Shown here: piece by piece, positions 27,632 through 35,586 of the stretch
Layout of the letters: every line of letters begins with the position of its first letter
Numbering within the stretch: position 1 is the stretch's first letter
NCBI RefSeq assembly: GCF_005280275.1
Contig: NZ_CP040021.1
Coordinates: 459,001 to 523,000 of the forward strand
Length of the DNA: 64,000 nt
DNA from: Salinivibrio kushneri
Lineage (GTDB): Bacteria > Pseudomonadota > Gammaproteobacteria > Enterobacterales > Vibrionaceae
Direction: 5' to 3'
The notes under the pieces: model-generated
Database searches by the model: none
Seen by the model: the letters and a program-made list of their open reading frames with translations, nothing else
Told to the model about the DNA's origin: nothing
Made by a program: the position numbers and the translations under genes

Positions 27632-28081
27632 ATGCCAGAAAGCAAAGAAAAGAAATCGCTGGGCATCCTGGCCATTGCCGGATTAGAGCCATACCAGGAG
27701 AAACCTGGAGAGGAGTATATGGGAGAGGCTCAGCTTGAGCATTTCCGTAAAATCCTCAATGCGTGGCGTAATCAGCTCAGGGAAGAAGTCGACCGCACCA
27801 TGAATCATATGAAAGATGAGGCGGCCAATTTCCCCGATCCTGTCGATCGTGCAGCACAGGAAGAGGAATTCAACCTAGAGCTGCGTAACCGCGATCGCGA
27901 GCGCAAGCTGATTAAGAAGATCGATAAGACATTGCAGCGTATCGAAGATGATGACTTCGGCTTTTGCGACTCGTGTGGTATCGAAATTGGGGTGCGCCGC
28001 TTAGAAGCTCGCCCAACAGCAGAGTTGTGTATTGACTGTAAAACACTGGCTGAGCTAAAAGAAAAGCAAATGGCTGGCTAA
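27632..28081 (+). CDS. dksA: RNA polymerase-binding transcription factor DksA
   Basis: 149 residues, almost identical to E. coli DksA. A coiled coil (about 33-108) carries the acidic tip DPVD (Asp69, Asp72). It is inserted in the RNA polymerase secondary channel with ppGpp to inhibit rRNA and activate amino-acid promoters. The zinc site is four Cys at 112, 115, 133 and 136 (CDSCG, CIDC). AGGAGAAGCTGA precedes the ATG. Followed by its own terminator, so mostly monocistronic. Confidence 0.98.
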   Translation: MPESKEKKSLGILAIAGLEPYQEKPGEEYMGEAQLEHFRKILNAWRNQLREEVDRTMNHMKDEAANFPDPVDRAAQEEEFNLELRNRDRERKLIKKIDKTLQRIEDDDFGFCDSCGIEIGVRRLEARPTAELCIDCKTLAELKEKQMAG

Positions 28082-28147
28082 CGCTGGCGCGTTATATTTG
28101 CACTCATTGTTCGCTCGCCTTGGTTGGCAGAGAGAAAGCAGACAGAT

Positions 28148-28172
28148 AAAAGGGAGCCTCGGCTCCCTTTTT
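28148..28172 (+). terminator. Terminator of dksA
   Basis: AAAGGGAGCC-TC-GGCTCCCTTT, 10-bp stem followed by T residues, about 67 nt after the dksA stop. Confidence 0.9.
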
Positions 28173-28267
28173 GTGTTTTAGGGTGCTTGTGTTAGCGCAA
28201 GATCCCCGTACAATTTGCGCTATTCACTCTCGCTGCAGGCGTCGCAACTACTGTCTATGCGCTTATC

Positions 28268-29152
28268 ATGACTTCGCAGACCGCTTATATTGGCCGTTTT
28301 GCCCCTTCCCCGTCGGGCCCGCTACACTTTGGCTCATTGGTGGCGGCACTTGGCTCGTATTTAGATGCGCGCGCACACCATGGGCAGTGGCTGGTTCGGA
28401 TTGAAGATATCGATCCGCCTCGCGAGCAGCCGGGCGCCGCGAGTGACATTTTGCGCACGCTGGAGGCGTTTGGTTTTGCGTGGGACGGAGAGGTGCGTTA
28501 CCAAAGCCAGCACCTTTCTGATTATCAAGCGCAGATTGACGCTTGGTTAAGCGCTGGGCAGGCGTATTATTGCACCTGTACCCGGCGGCAAATCAAAGAG
28601 GCGGGTGGCGTTTACCGAGGTTGGTGTCGTGATAAAGATAAAGGGGCGCAAGCGGCGGCGGTGAGACTAAAAAGCCCTGTCGAGGTACTCGCTTTTCAGG
28701 ACAGGTTGCATGGTACGCTTGGTCTTGATGCGCACCTTGCCAATGAAGACTTTATCATCAAACGACGCGACGGCTTGTATGCGTATAATCTTGCGGTGGT
28801 ACTCGATGATATCGATCAAGGCGTGACCGATATCGTGCGTGGGGCGGATTTGATTATGCCGACAGGGCGCCATATCGCGTTGTACCAACAACTCGGCCAA
28901 CCCGTGCCGCGTTATTTACACCTGCCTCTGGCTGTCAATGCAGAGGGACATAAGCTTTCTAAGCAAAACCGGGCCCCTGCCATTGATAATCAAGCGCCGC
29001 TTCCTGCTTTACGCGCAGCGATGACGTTTCTTGGTTTGCATGGAGTGGCTGAGCAAGAGGTGGAGAGTCCCACCCAATTATTAGACCTGGCGGTTACGCG
29101 TTGGTCGTTGGCACAGATACCGAGAAAAACGGAAGTGACGACAGCATTCTAA
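28268..29152 (+). CDS. gluQ: Glutamyl-Q tRNA(Asp) synthetase
   Basis: 294-residue truncated glutamyl-tRNA synthetase paralogue. It activates glutamate without tRNA and attaches it to the queuosine base of tRNA(Asp). The HIGH-type signature is FAPSPSGPLHFGS (residues about 12-24) and the KMSKS-type motif HKLSKQNRA near residue 235. A zinc site is CTCTRRQ with YRGWC. No anticodon-binding domain is present, as expected. The ATG lacks a clear SD. Located between dksA and pcnB as in E. coli. Confidence 0.94.
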   Translation: MTSQTAYIGRFAPSPSGPLHFGSLVAALGSYLDARAHHGQWLVRIEDIDPPREQPGAASDILRTLEAFGFAWDGEVRYQSQHLSDYQAQIDAWLSAGQAYYCTCTRRQIKEAGGVYRGWCRDKDKGAQAAAVRLKSPVEVLAFQDRLHGTLGLDAHLANEDFIIKRRDGLYAYNLAVVLDDIDQGVTDIVRGADLIMPTGRHIALYQQLGQPVPRYLHLPLAVNAEGHKLSKQNRAPAIDNQAPLPALRAAMTFLGLHGVAEQEVESPTQLLDLAVTRWSLAQIPRKTEVTTAF

Positions 29153-29219
29153 AATGGCCCACCCTGATATATTATATGCCGCTGTTTCATGGCCCGAACA
29201 ATTAAATACGAGGTGAGCT

Positions 29220-30620
29220 ATCTTTAATCGAGTGACCAGCTTTTGCCGTAAGGTTCTGAATCGTGATAGTAAAACACGCGCAATTGAGGATCTTAAGTTG
29301 GAAGTTATCCCCCGCAAAGCACATGGCATTTCGCGCAAAGGTATCAGCGAAAATGCGCTGAAAGTGCTTTATCGCCTGCACAAAGCGGGCTTTGAAGCGT
29401 ACCTCGTTGGTGGCGGTGTGCGAGACCTTTTATTGGGGCGTGAACCCAAAGACTTTGATATTGCCACCGATGCCACCCCAGATGAAGTCAAAAAGCTGTT
29501 TCGTAACTGTCGACTCATTGGGCGGCGTTTTCGTCTTGCCCACATCCTATTTGGCCGCGATGTGATTGAGGTGGCCACATTCCGAGGCCACCACGGCAAA
29601 GGCGAGAAAGATAAGCAAACGGCTCGCTCAGAAGATGGGATGCTATTGCGTGACAATGTATATGGCACCATCGATGAAGACGCGCAGCGCCGTGACTTTA
29701 CGGTGAACGGGCTGTATTACAATATCGCCGACTTTTCTATTCGGGATTACGCAGGGGGGCTTGATGATCTCAATAACCGCGTTATCCGCCTGATCGGTGA
29801 TCCTGAAACGCGCTACCGTGAAGATCCAGTACGGATGTTACGCGCGGTGCGCTTTGCGGTTAAGCTCGATATGACGATTAACAGCGCGACCGCCGCGCCG
29901 ATTGTCGAGCTTGCGCCGTTATTGCAAGATATCCCAGCCGCTCGAATGTTTGAAGAAAGCTTGAAGTTGTTGCAATCCGGTCAAGGGGTCGCGACATATC
30001 AAATGTTGCGCGAGTACAATTTATTTCAGCAACTCTTCCCGGCAGTGGCCGCACACTTTACCGAGACACAAACCAGCCAAACAGAGCAAATGCTAGAGCA
30101 GGTATTACGCTCAACCGATAAGCGGGTGGTTAACGAACAACGCATTAACCCGGCTTTCTTATTTGCCGCCATGCTTTGGTATCCTTTGGTGACACGGGCG
30201 GAAGAAATGGCATTTGAAAGTGGCTTGAGCTACTACGACGCCTTCATGGTGGCCGCCAGTGATATTGTGGATGAGCAAGTGAAGACCATCGCCATTCCGC
30301 GGCGCTTCACCGCCATGATACGTGAAGTGTGGCAATTGCAAATGCGCATGACGCGTCGCACCGGGGCGCGTGCGTTTAAAACGTTGGACGAGAAAAAATT
30401 CCGTGCCGCGTTTGATTTGCTTGAGATGCGCGGTGCGGTAGAAGGTGAAGAGACAGAAGCGCTGTGTGCGTGGTGGCGAGACTTTCAGCGTGCGGATCAA
30501 AGTGGCCGCCAAAAAATGGTGCGTGCGATCAATAAAGCTCATAATACGCGTAAACCCAAGTCTCGTCGACGTAAAGGGCCGCCACGTCGGCGTAAACCGC
30601 AGTCAAATTCAGACGCATGA
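29220..30620 (+). CDS. pcnB: Poly(A) polymerase I, with probable ATC start codon
   Basis: 466-residue enzyme that adds 3' poly(A) tails to RNA and promotes decay. It has the nucleotidyltransferase core GGGVRDLLLG and DFDIATDATP (catalytic Asp78, Asp80), the RRDFTVNGLYYN segment and a basic C-terminal tail (PKSRRRKGPPRRRKP). Start choice: the track-style GTG at 29232 has no SD at usable spacing. Four codons upstream, ATC 29220 sits 3 nt after GAGGTGA and gives (I)FNRVTSFCRKVL, which aligns with E. coli MFTRVANFCRKVL. E. coli pcnB is known to start at a rare AUU, keeping the enzyme scarce. A non-AUG start therefore seems conserved here. It overlaps folK by 4 nt. Confidence 0.93.
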   Translation: MFNRVTSFCRKVLNRDSKTRAIEDLKLEVIPRKAHGISRKGISENALKVLYRLHKAGFEAYLVGGGVRDLLLGREPKDFDIATDATPDEVKKLFRNCRLIGRRFRLAHILFGRDVIEVATFRGHHGKGEKDKQTARSEDGMLLRDNVYGTIDEDAQRRDFTVNGLYYNIADFSIRDYAGGLDDLNNRVIRLIGDPETRYREDPVRMLRAVRFAVKLDMTINSATAAPIVELAPLLQDIPAARMFEESLKLLQSGQGVATYQMLREYNLFQQLFPAVAAHFTETQTSQTEQMLEQVLRSTDKRVVNEQRINPAFLFAAMLWYPLVTRAEEMAFESGLSYYDAFMVAASDIVDEQVKTIAIPRRFTAMIREVWQLQMRMTRRTGARAFKTLDEKKFRAAFDLLEMRGAVEGEETEALCAWWRDFQRADQSGRQKMVRAINKAHNTRKPKSRRRKGPPRRRKPQSNSDA

Positions 30621-31108
30621 ATCGGGTATATATCGCCATTGGCAGCAATCTCGGTGATCCTGTAGAAAAAGCCAAACAGGCGATTGCTGCGTTAAAGTCA
30701 CTGCCGCAGAGTCATTTTGTGGCAGCGTCAGCCCTTTATACCAGCAAACCCATGGGGCCGGCCGATCAGCCCGATTATGTTAATGCCGTCGCGGCGCTGG
30801 ACACTCAGCTTGACCCTCTGACACTATTGGATGCAACACAAGCGATTGAGCTTGATTATGGCAGGGAACGCAAAGCAGAGCGTTGGGGACCAAGAACCTT
30901 GGACCTTGATATTCTACTCTATGGCAATCGCGTCATCGACGAGCCGCGACTGACGGTGCCACATTATGGCATGAAAGTGCGTGAGTTCGTGCTTTATCCA
31001 CTTGCCGATATCGCCCCCGACTTGTGCTTGCCTGATGGCAGCACCCTCGCCGCGTGCCTGACGCGCGTTGATCGCAATGGTTTAACCCGTATTTGCGATC
31101 ACGTTTAA
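30617..31108 (+). CDS. folK: 6-hydroxymethyl-dihydropterin pyrophosphokinase
   Basis: 163-residue cytoplasmic folate-pathway enzyme transferring pyrophosphate from ATP to 6-hydroxymethyl-7,8-dihydropterin. Family marks are the N-terminal [11 protein letters not shown], and the catalytic loop and metal site in [15 protein letters not shown]. The ATG overlaps the pcnB stop (ATGA), suggesting translational coupling, as in E. coli. panB follows after 35 nt. Confidence 0.96.
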   Translation: MNRVYIAIGSNLGDPVEKAKQAIAALKSLPQSHFVAASALYTSKPMGPADQPDYVNAVAALDTQLDPLTLLDATQAIELDYGRERKAERWGPRTLDLDILLYGNRVIDEPRLTVPHYGMKVREFVLYPLADIAPDLCLPDGSTLAACLTRVDRNGLTRICDHV

Positions 31109-31143
31109 TCGGTGGGCCCCAGTTTCAGGCTTTGGGAGACACA

Positions 31144-31938
31144 ATGAAAAAAATCACAATTACCGATCTGATCACTTGGAAGCAGCAAGGACAGAAATTT
31201 GCGTCCTTGACTGCCTATGATGCGAGCTTTGCTCAATTGTTTGAGCAGCAGGATGTGCCTGTTTTATTGGTTGGCGATTCGTTAGGCATGGTGCTGCAAG
31301 GTAAAAGCGATACCTTGTCGGTATCGGTTGACGAGCTGGCGTACCACACCCGCTGTGTCCGAGCAGGGAGTCCAAATAGTTTGCTAATGGCCGACATGCC
31401 ATTTATGAGCTGTGCCACCCCTGAGCAAGCCTGCACCAATGCCGCAGCATTGATCAAAGCGGGCGCCAATATGGTCAAAGTCGAGGGCGGATCATGGTTG
31501 GTTGATACGGTGAAAATGCTCACCGAGCGCGCCGTGCCGGTTTGTGCGCACTTAGGTCTTACCCCGCAATCGGTGAATATCTTTGGTGGCTTTAAAGTAC
31601 AAGGCCGTGAGGAAGAAAAAGCCGAGCAAATGGTAGCCGATGCGGTCGCGCTAGAAAAAGCCGGCGCGCAGATCATTGTGCTGGAATGCGTTCCCGCTTC
31701 ACTGGCCAAGCGCATTACTGAAACCGTGTCTGTGCCTGTGATTGGCATTGGCGCGGGCGGTGACACAGATGGTCAAATTTTGGTCATGCATGATATGCTC
31801 GGCGTATCGGCAAACTACATGCCTAAGTTCTCGAAAAACTACTTGGCAGAGACCGGTGATGCGCGTGCGGCAGTGGCTAAGTATGTGCAAGAAGTGGCGA
31901 GTGGCGAATTTCCCGGTTCCGCCCACACGTTTAAATAG
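31144..31938 (+). CDS. panB: 3-methyl-2-oxobutanoate hydroxymethyltransferase
   Basis: 264-residue first enzyme of pantothenate synthesis, making ketopantoate from alpha-ketoisovalerate and methylene-tetrahydrofolate. TIM-barrel marks: [20 protein letters not shown] (metal Asp), [14 protein letters not shown] and ECVP. Start ATG 31144 (MKKITITDL) with GGGAG upstream is used rather than the in-frame codon at 31093 inside folK. Forms an operon with panC 11 nt downstream. Confidence 0.97.
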   Translation: MKKITITDLITWKQQGQKFASLTAYDASFAQLFEQQDVPVLLVGDSLGMVLQGKSDTLSVSVDELAYHTRCVRAGSPNSLLMADMPFMSCATPEQACTNAAALIKAGANMVKVEGGSWLVDTVKMLTERAVPVCAHLGLTPQSVNIFGGFKVQGREEEKAEQMVADAVALEKAGAQIIVLECVPASLAKRITETVSVPVIGIGAGGDTDGQILVMHDMLGVSANYMPKFSKNYLAETGDARAAVAKYVQEVASGEFPGSAHTFK

Positions 31939-31949
31939 AGAGACCGAGT

Positions 31950-32843
31950 ATGCAGGTAATTTCTGAGGTGGCGCCACTGCGCGATCACATTAATCAGTGG
32001 CAAAAAGCGGCCAAGCGCATCGCCTTTGTACCGACCATGGGGAATCTCCATCAAGGGCATTTAACCTTGGTTCGCAAAGCCCGGGAGCAAGGCGATGTGG
32101 TGGTGGTCAGCATTTTTGTTAATCCGATGCAATTTGATCGCGCGGACGACTTAACCAACTACCCGCGTACATTGGATGATGATTTGACCAAGTTGCGTGA
32201 GGAGGGCGTGGAGTTGGTGTTTACACCAACGGCCGATACCCTCTATCCACACGGACTGGATGCACATACTAGAGTTGAGGTGCCAGGACTTTCAACCATG
32301 TTAGAAGGGGCATCGCGCCCCGGTCATTTCCGTGGTGTCGCCACCGTGGTGAGCAAACTCTTTAATTTGGTGCAGCCGGCGGTGGCCTGTTTTGGCGAAA
32401 AAGACTTTCAGCAATTGGCGGTGATCCGCAAATTGGTGGCAGACATGGCTATGCCGATTGAAATTATTGGTGTGCCTACCGTGCGTGAAAGTGATGGGTT
32501 GGCGATGAGCTCTCGTAATAACAACCTAACCGTCGATGAGCGTCAACGTGCACCAGTGCTGGCGAAAACCATGCGCTGGATGAGTGCGCAAATGCGTAAT
32601 GGGAGTCGTGATCTCGATGATCTGATTGAAGATGCTCACGATCAACTGCGTGCGGCGGGGTTACAGCCTGATGAATTTTATATTCGTGACGCCACGTCTC
32701 TTGCGCAATTGCATGAAAACAGCCGACAAGCGGTGATTCTCGTCGCCGCCTATCTTGGTACGACACGCCTTATTGATAACCTGACGGTGGAGCTGCATCG
32801 AGCCGTCGAGAAAGCGGACAAAGCTGATCCTAGTGGCGATTAA
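31950..32843 (+). CDS. panC: Pantothenate synthetase
   Basis: 297-residue enzyme condensing pantoate and beta-alanine with ATP. The nucleotidyltransferase HIGH-type motif is in [14 protein letters not shown] (residues about 28-41); FGEKDFQQL and the KMSKS-like MSSRNNNLT are present. Last gene of the panBC unit; panD is not adjacent. It converges on the HD-GYP gene with only 11 nt between stops and no hairpin visible there. Confidence 0.97.
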   Translation: MQVISEVAPLRDHINQWQKAAKRIAFVPTMGNLHQGHLTLVRKAREQGDVVVVSIFVNPMQFDRADDLTNYPRTLDDDLTKLREEGVELVFTPTADTLYPHGLDAHTRVEVPGLSTMLEGASRPGHFRGVATVVSKLFNLVQPAVACFGEKDFQQLAVIRKLVADMAMPIEIIGVPTVRESDGLAMSSRNNNLTVDERQRAPVLAKTMRWMSAQMRNGSRDLDDLIEDAHDQLRAAGLQPDEFYIRDATSLAQLHENSRQAVILVAAYLGTTRLIDNLTVELHRAVEKADKADPSGD

Positions 32844-32854
32844 TGTGTCGTCGC

Positions 32855-34117
32855 TTAGCCGTCAGCGTCCATAAAATACGAAATCCGGGTGCGCGGCTTC
32901 AGGTATTCTTTTACCGCGTCTGGCAGTTTAGAGATAGGCACAGCCGTGTCTATCTCTAGCTCACTGTCACGCATGTCAATGATGGTGGCTTGATCAGAAG
33001 GAATATCCGGATCATAAATCATCACATTGGGTTTAAGCAGGGCAGAGCTGTTCACCGAGATAATCATGCCGAGATCGTCATTCGACAACTTTACCACCGT
33101 TCCTGGCGGATAAACGCCCATCATCTTGACAAATAGTGCCAACAGACGCGGGTTGAATTTGGCTTTATTGTCTTTAAAAAGATGAGACAAGGCGGCAAAA
33201 GGCATCCGTGCGGATGCGCCAAACTGAGGACGACATAAGCGGTCAAAAAAGTTCACCATACTGACAATCTGCGCCGCTTCGTCGATGTCATCGCCCAATA
33301 GGCCTTTGGGGAAGCCACTGCCGTTAGCAAACTCGTGGTGCTGGGCAATGATGGTTTCGACCTCAGGGGTACACTCTTCCATTTCTGCTACTAGCTCCGC
33401 CCCATAATTAACATGTTGACGGTAGTAATTCATTTCCGGCTCTGTCAGTCGCTCCTTTTTTCGCACGATGGCCGACGGCACCTTCTTGGTACCGATATCA
33501 TGCAGCACCGCGCCGGTGATCAGCGAGCGAAGCTGGTCATTGTCGTACCCGTTACTGCGTGCCAACATCAGCGCGAGAACGGCCACATTCAGTGAGTGCG
33601 CATACATGTCTTCTGCCAAACTCGGATCGTCCATCAGGTGCAGGGTGACATTCGACTCGCTACCAAAGACCATCATGCTATCGACGAGCATGCGGACATC
33701 CTCGTTCGCTGCTTGAGGACGGTTGGCCGCTTTCATATTGATCGCCCGCAGTTGTGCCATTGAACGTTGATAGTGCTTCTGCACTTTTTGAATGCGTGCG
33801 CGAAAGCGGCGTTGCTCTTCTATTCGCTGTTGTTTTTCCTGCTCCATCGCCGCTTTTTCTCGGCTGACTGCATGTGGATCGACTTCATCCGGGTTTTCTT
33901 TTTTTTCTGTCAGCGCGGGTAAGGGGACCGTTGTACTTTTATCTGGGTAGTAGTAGACAAAGCTTGTTGGGAGCGAGCGTATTACCTTCGCTTGTGCCTC
34001 GCTTTCTATTTGAAAACGATTAAGCATAAATGGATGATCGCGCCATTTTAGCGGCAGTTTGATATAAAGACCGGCTTGAAGTCGCTCTGTTGAGAGTTTA
34101 ATGCTACTGGCTGACAT
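32855..34117 (-). CDS. HD-GYP domain protein with DUF3391-type N-terminus
   Basis: 420-residue soluble protein. The N-terminal 1-100 region (LQAGLYIKLPLKWRDHPFM, YYYPDKST) resembles the DUF3391 domain. A charged coiled segment (about 80-130) and an HD-GYP domain (about 160-350) follow. HD-GYP proteins hydrolyse cyclic di-GMP. The HD pair is present (AVLHDIGTKKVP) and the downstream motif reads QHHEFANGSGFPKG, so Asp and Tyr of the canonical HHExxDGxGYP are replaced by Asn and Phe. Metal-binding histidines remain, so it may still be active. Standing alone between panC and a tRNA, it may link c-di-GMP to motility or surface life; target unknown. Confidence 0.85.
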   Translation of the reverse strand: MSASSIKLSTERLQAGLYIKLPLKWRDHPFMLNRFQIESEAQAKVIRSLPTSFVYYYPDKSTTVPLPALTEKKENPDEVDPHAVSREKAAMEQEKQQRIEEQRRFRARIQKVQKHYQRSMAQLRAINMKAANRPQAANEDVRMLVDSMMVFGSESNVTLHLMDDPSLAEDMYAHSLNVAVLALMLARSNGYDNDQLRSLITGAVLHDIGTKKVPSAIVRKKERLTEPEMNYYRQHVNYGAELVAEMEECTPEVETIIAQHHEFANGSGFPKGLLGDDIDEAAQIVSMVNFFDRLCRPQFGASARMPFAALSHLFKDNKAKFNPRLLALFVKMMGVYPPGTVVKLSNDDLGMIISVNSSALLKPNVMIYDPDIPSDQATIIDMRDSELEIDTAVPISKLPDAVKEYLKPRTRISYFMDADG

Positions 34118-34285
34118 GCGTTAATGACACTCGATCCATGAGGTAAAAGACAAGAATAACCACCAACAGATTACCATAAACAGGCGCTGTTGAGTAAAAA
34201 GCCTAATCGCTATCGCACTGAACGAAAATTGACTTAAAGGGTAGCAAAAGTGTCAGAGTAGGGGGGATTCGCTGTCGCAGTAAGG

Positions 34286-34394
34286 TGCGGCCTGCAAGGT
34301 GCGGCCTGCAAGGCCACCGACACGTGTCGGCATAAAAAAATCCCCACTCGTTTGAGCAGGGATTTTTCTTAAATATGGTGCCCGGAGGTGGAAT
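34286..34394. repeat. Direct repeat copy A (tRNA-Phe 3' flank)
   Basis: 109-nt unit repeated with few differences at 34399-34506. It contains two tandem 14-nt blocks (TGCGGCCTGCAAGG), a 14-nt perfect palindrome CCGACACGTGTCGG (34317-34330), a terminator hairpin (34334-34367), and then the last 16-17 nt of a tRNA-Phe gene including CCA (about 34377-34392, minus strand) followed by divergent sequence. It is a remnant of a tRNA-Phe 3' end. Confidence 0.88.
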
Positions 34395-34398
34395 AGAT

Positions 34399-34506
34399 TG
34401 CGGCCTGCAAGGTGCGGCCTGCAAGGTCACCGACACGTGTCGGCATAAAAAATCCCCACTCGTTTGAGCAGGGATTTTTCTTAAGTATGGTGCCCGGAGG
34501 CGGAAT
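34399..34506. repeat. Direct repeat copy B (overlaps the intact tRNA-Phe 3' end)
   Basis: 108-nt second copy, same order of elements: tandem 14-nt blocks, palindrome (34430-34443), terminator hairpin (34447-34479), and the 3' end of the intact tRNA-Phe at its right end. One A fewer than copy A in the A run, plus a few substitutions. Confidence 0.88.
34447..34479. terminator. tRNA-Phe terminator
   Basis: AAAAATCCC/GGGATTTTT stem with an inner CTC-GTTT-GAG, just 3' of the tRNA. The same hairpin recurs at 34334-34367 in repeat copy A. Symmetric A/T runs make it work on both strands. Confidence 0.8.
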
Positions 34507-34563
34507 CGAACCACCGACACGGGGATTTTCAATCCCCTGCTCTACCGACTGAGCTATCCGGGC
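34488..34563 (-). tRNA. tRNA-Phe (GAA)
   Basis: 76-nt tRNA with encoded CCA. Acceptor GCCCGGA/TCCGGGC, D-arm AGCTCAGTCGGTAGAGC, anticodon stem GGGGA-TTGAAAA-TCCCC with GAA, T-arm GGTTCGATTCC. Sequence identical to the copy at 43992-44067. Confidence 0.98.
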
Positions 34564-34574
34564 TAAGGTGCTCT

Positions 34575-34603
34575 ATTTAATAGCATTAACCTAAGAATGT
34601 CAA
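34575..34603 (-). promoter_or_regulatory. tRNA-Phe promoter
   Basis: On the minus strand: perfect -35 TTGACA (34603-34598), 17-nt spacer, -10 TTAAAT (34580-34575), 11 nt before the tRNA 5' end. Confidence 0.78.
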
Positions 34604-34925
34604 AGTCTATTTAACTGACGCATTCCATGGGTATAAACCTAAATTCCTGCCTGGCATATCGACTTTTTGTGATCTTATTCATTAATTTACATTGACAAAA
34701 AGCCACATAAAGGTGTCTTTGCTTTGTCATTTATCCCACCTGATTTTCTTATCTTATTGTTTTTTAATTTTTATTTTTGATGGTGCTGATTCATAAACAA
34801 GGCATTGACCAAAACCTCCTCAGCAAAAATAAGGCCTTATATAAGTTGTTCGATTGATTATTGCTACACTTATTCAACAAGCAAATGAGATGTCTTTTTT
34901 GACAACCGTTTAGGGCGGTTCAGCC
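34604..34925 (+). promoter_or_regulatory. Upstream region of the chemosensory operon
   Basis: About 320 nt, AT-rich, no plausible gene. It must hold the promoter for the nine-gene operon. I could not find a convincing sigma28 or sigma54 box; a weak TACACT box lies near 34864. Regulation is unknown. Confidence 0.4.
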
Positions 34926-35183
34926 ATGCAAATAGAACTCGGAGAATCTCTCGACGTTTCTCACGTACAGCAAGCCAAAGCGGACTGGGAGGCGAAAGTC
35001 GCGGACGCCTCTTCATGTGTGATTGACGCGAGCCAACTGAGCCGAATCGATGGTGCTGGCCTGCAGTTGTTATTGGCGTGGGTACTGACTTGTGATGATG
35101 TTGAGTGGTTGAACGTCCCTGACTGCCTGTTTATCTCAGCGCAACAGACTGGCATGACCACCTTATTGAAACTACATAGTTGA
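34926..35183 (+). CDS. STAS domain protein at head of chemosensory operon
   Basis: 85-residue single STAS domain. The central strand-helix turn reads VIDASQLSRIDGAGLQLLLAW. In anti-sigma antagonists this place is D(S/T)SG with a phosphorylatable Ser; here it is DGAG (Asp42-Gly43-Ala44-Gly45), so phospho-control of the SpoIIAA kind is unlikely. It lies 22 nt before cheY and is clearly part of the operon. Role unknown; it may be a scaffold or partner switch for the receptor/kinase array. Confidence 0.82.
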   Translation: MQIELGESLDVSHVQQAKADWEAKVADASSCVIDASQLSRIDGAGLQLLLAWVLTCDDVEWLNVPDCLFISAQQTGMTTLLKLHS

Positions 35184-35205
35184 TCGACGGAGTTGGAGTA
35201 AGAGG

Positions 35206-35565
35206 ATGGCAAATATACTCGCAGCGGATGATTCGGTATCCATTCGGCAAATGGTGAGCCACACATTAAAGGAGGCAGGTTATCACGTTGAGACGGCCAA
35301 CGACGGGGCCGATGCATTGCGAAAAGCAAAGTCTAAAACGTTTGATTTGATCATCTCCGACGTCAATATGCCAGTAATGGATGGCATTGAATTTGTTAAA
35401 CAAGTGAGAGAGGTGCAGCAATATAAGTTTACGCCTATCTTGATGCTTACCACCGAAGGCTCTGCTGAGAAAAAGTCGGCGGGGAAGGCGGTGGGCGCGA
35501 CTGGATGGATCGTCAAACCCTTTAACCCCGATACCTTATTGAAAACACTCAAGCGTGTGCTGTAA
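35206..35565 (+). CDS. cheY: CheY-type response regulator
   Basis: 119-residue single receiver domain. Acidic pair Asp8-Asp9, phospho-acceptor Asp52 in LIISDVNMP, Thr in LMLTTEG and Lys in WIVKPF, all expected positions. It receives phosphate from the CheA encoded next. Whether it binds the flagellar motor or another target is not visible. GGAGTAAGAGG precedes the ATG. Confidence 0.93.
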   Translation: MANILAADDSVSIRQMVSHTLKEAGYHVETANDGADALRKAKSKTFDLIISDVNMPVMDGIEFVKQVREVQQYKFTPILMLTTEGSAEKKSAGKAVGATGWIVKPFNPDTLLKTLKRVL

Positions 35566-35586
35566 GGCACATCAACGGAGGGGGAT

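Noticed and set aside
34286..34428. Short tandem 14-nt repeats resembling the edge of a CRISPR array
   Set aside because: Only two adjacent blocks per copy, no spacers of constant length and no cas genes; they belong to the duplicated tRNA flank.
34203..34532. 109-codon minus-strand frame across the tRNA-Phe repeats
   Set aside because: It translates tRNA and terminator repeats (its protein is itself a duplicated tRNA translation); not a gene.
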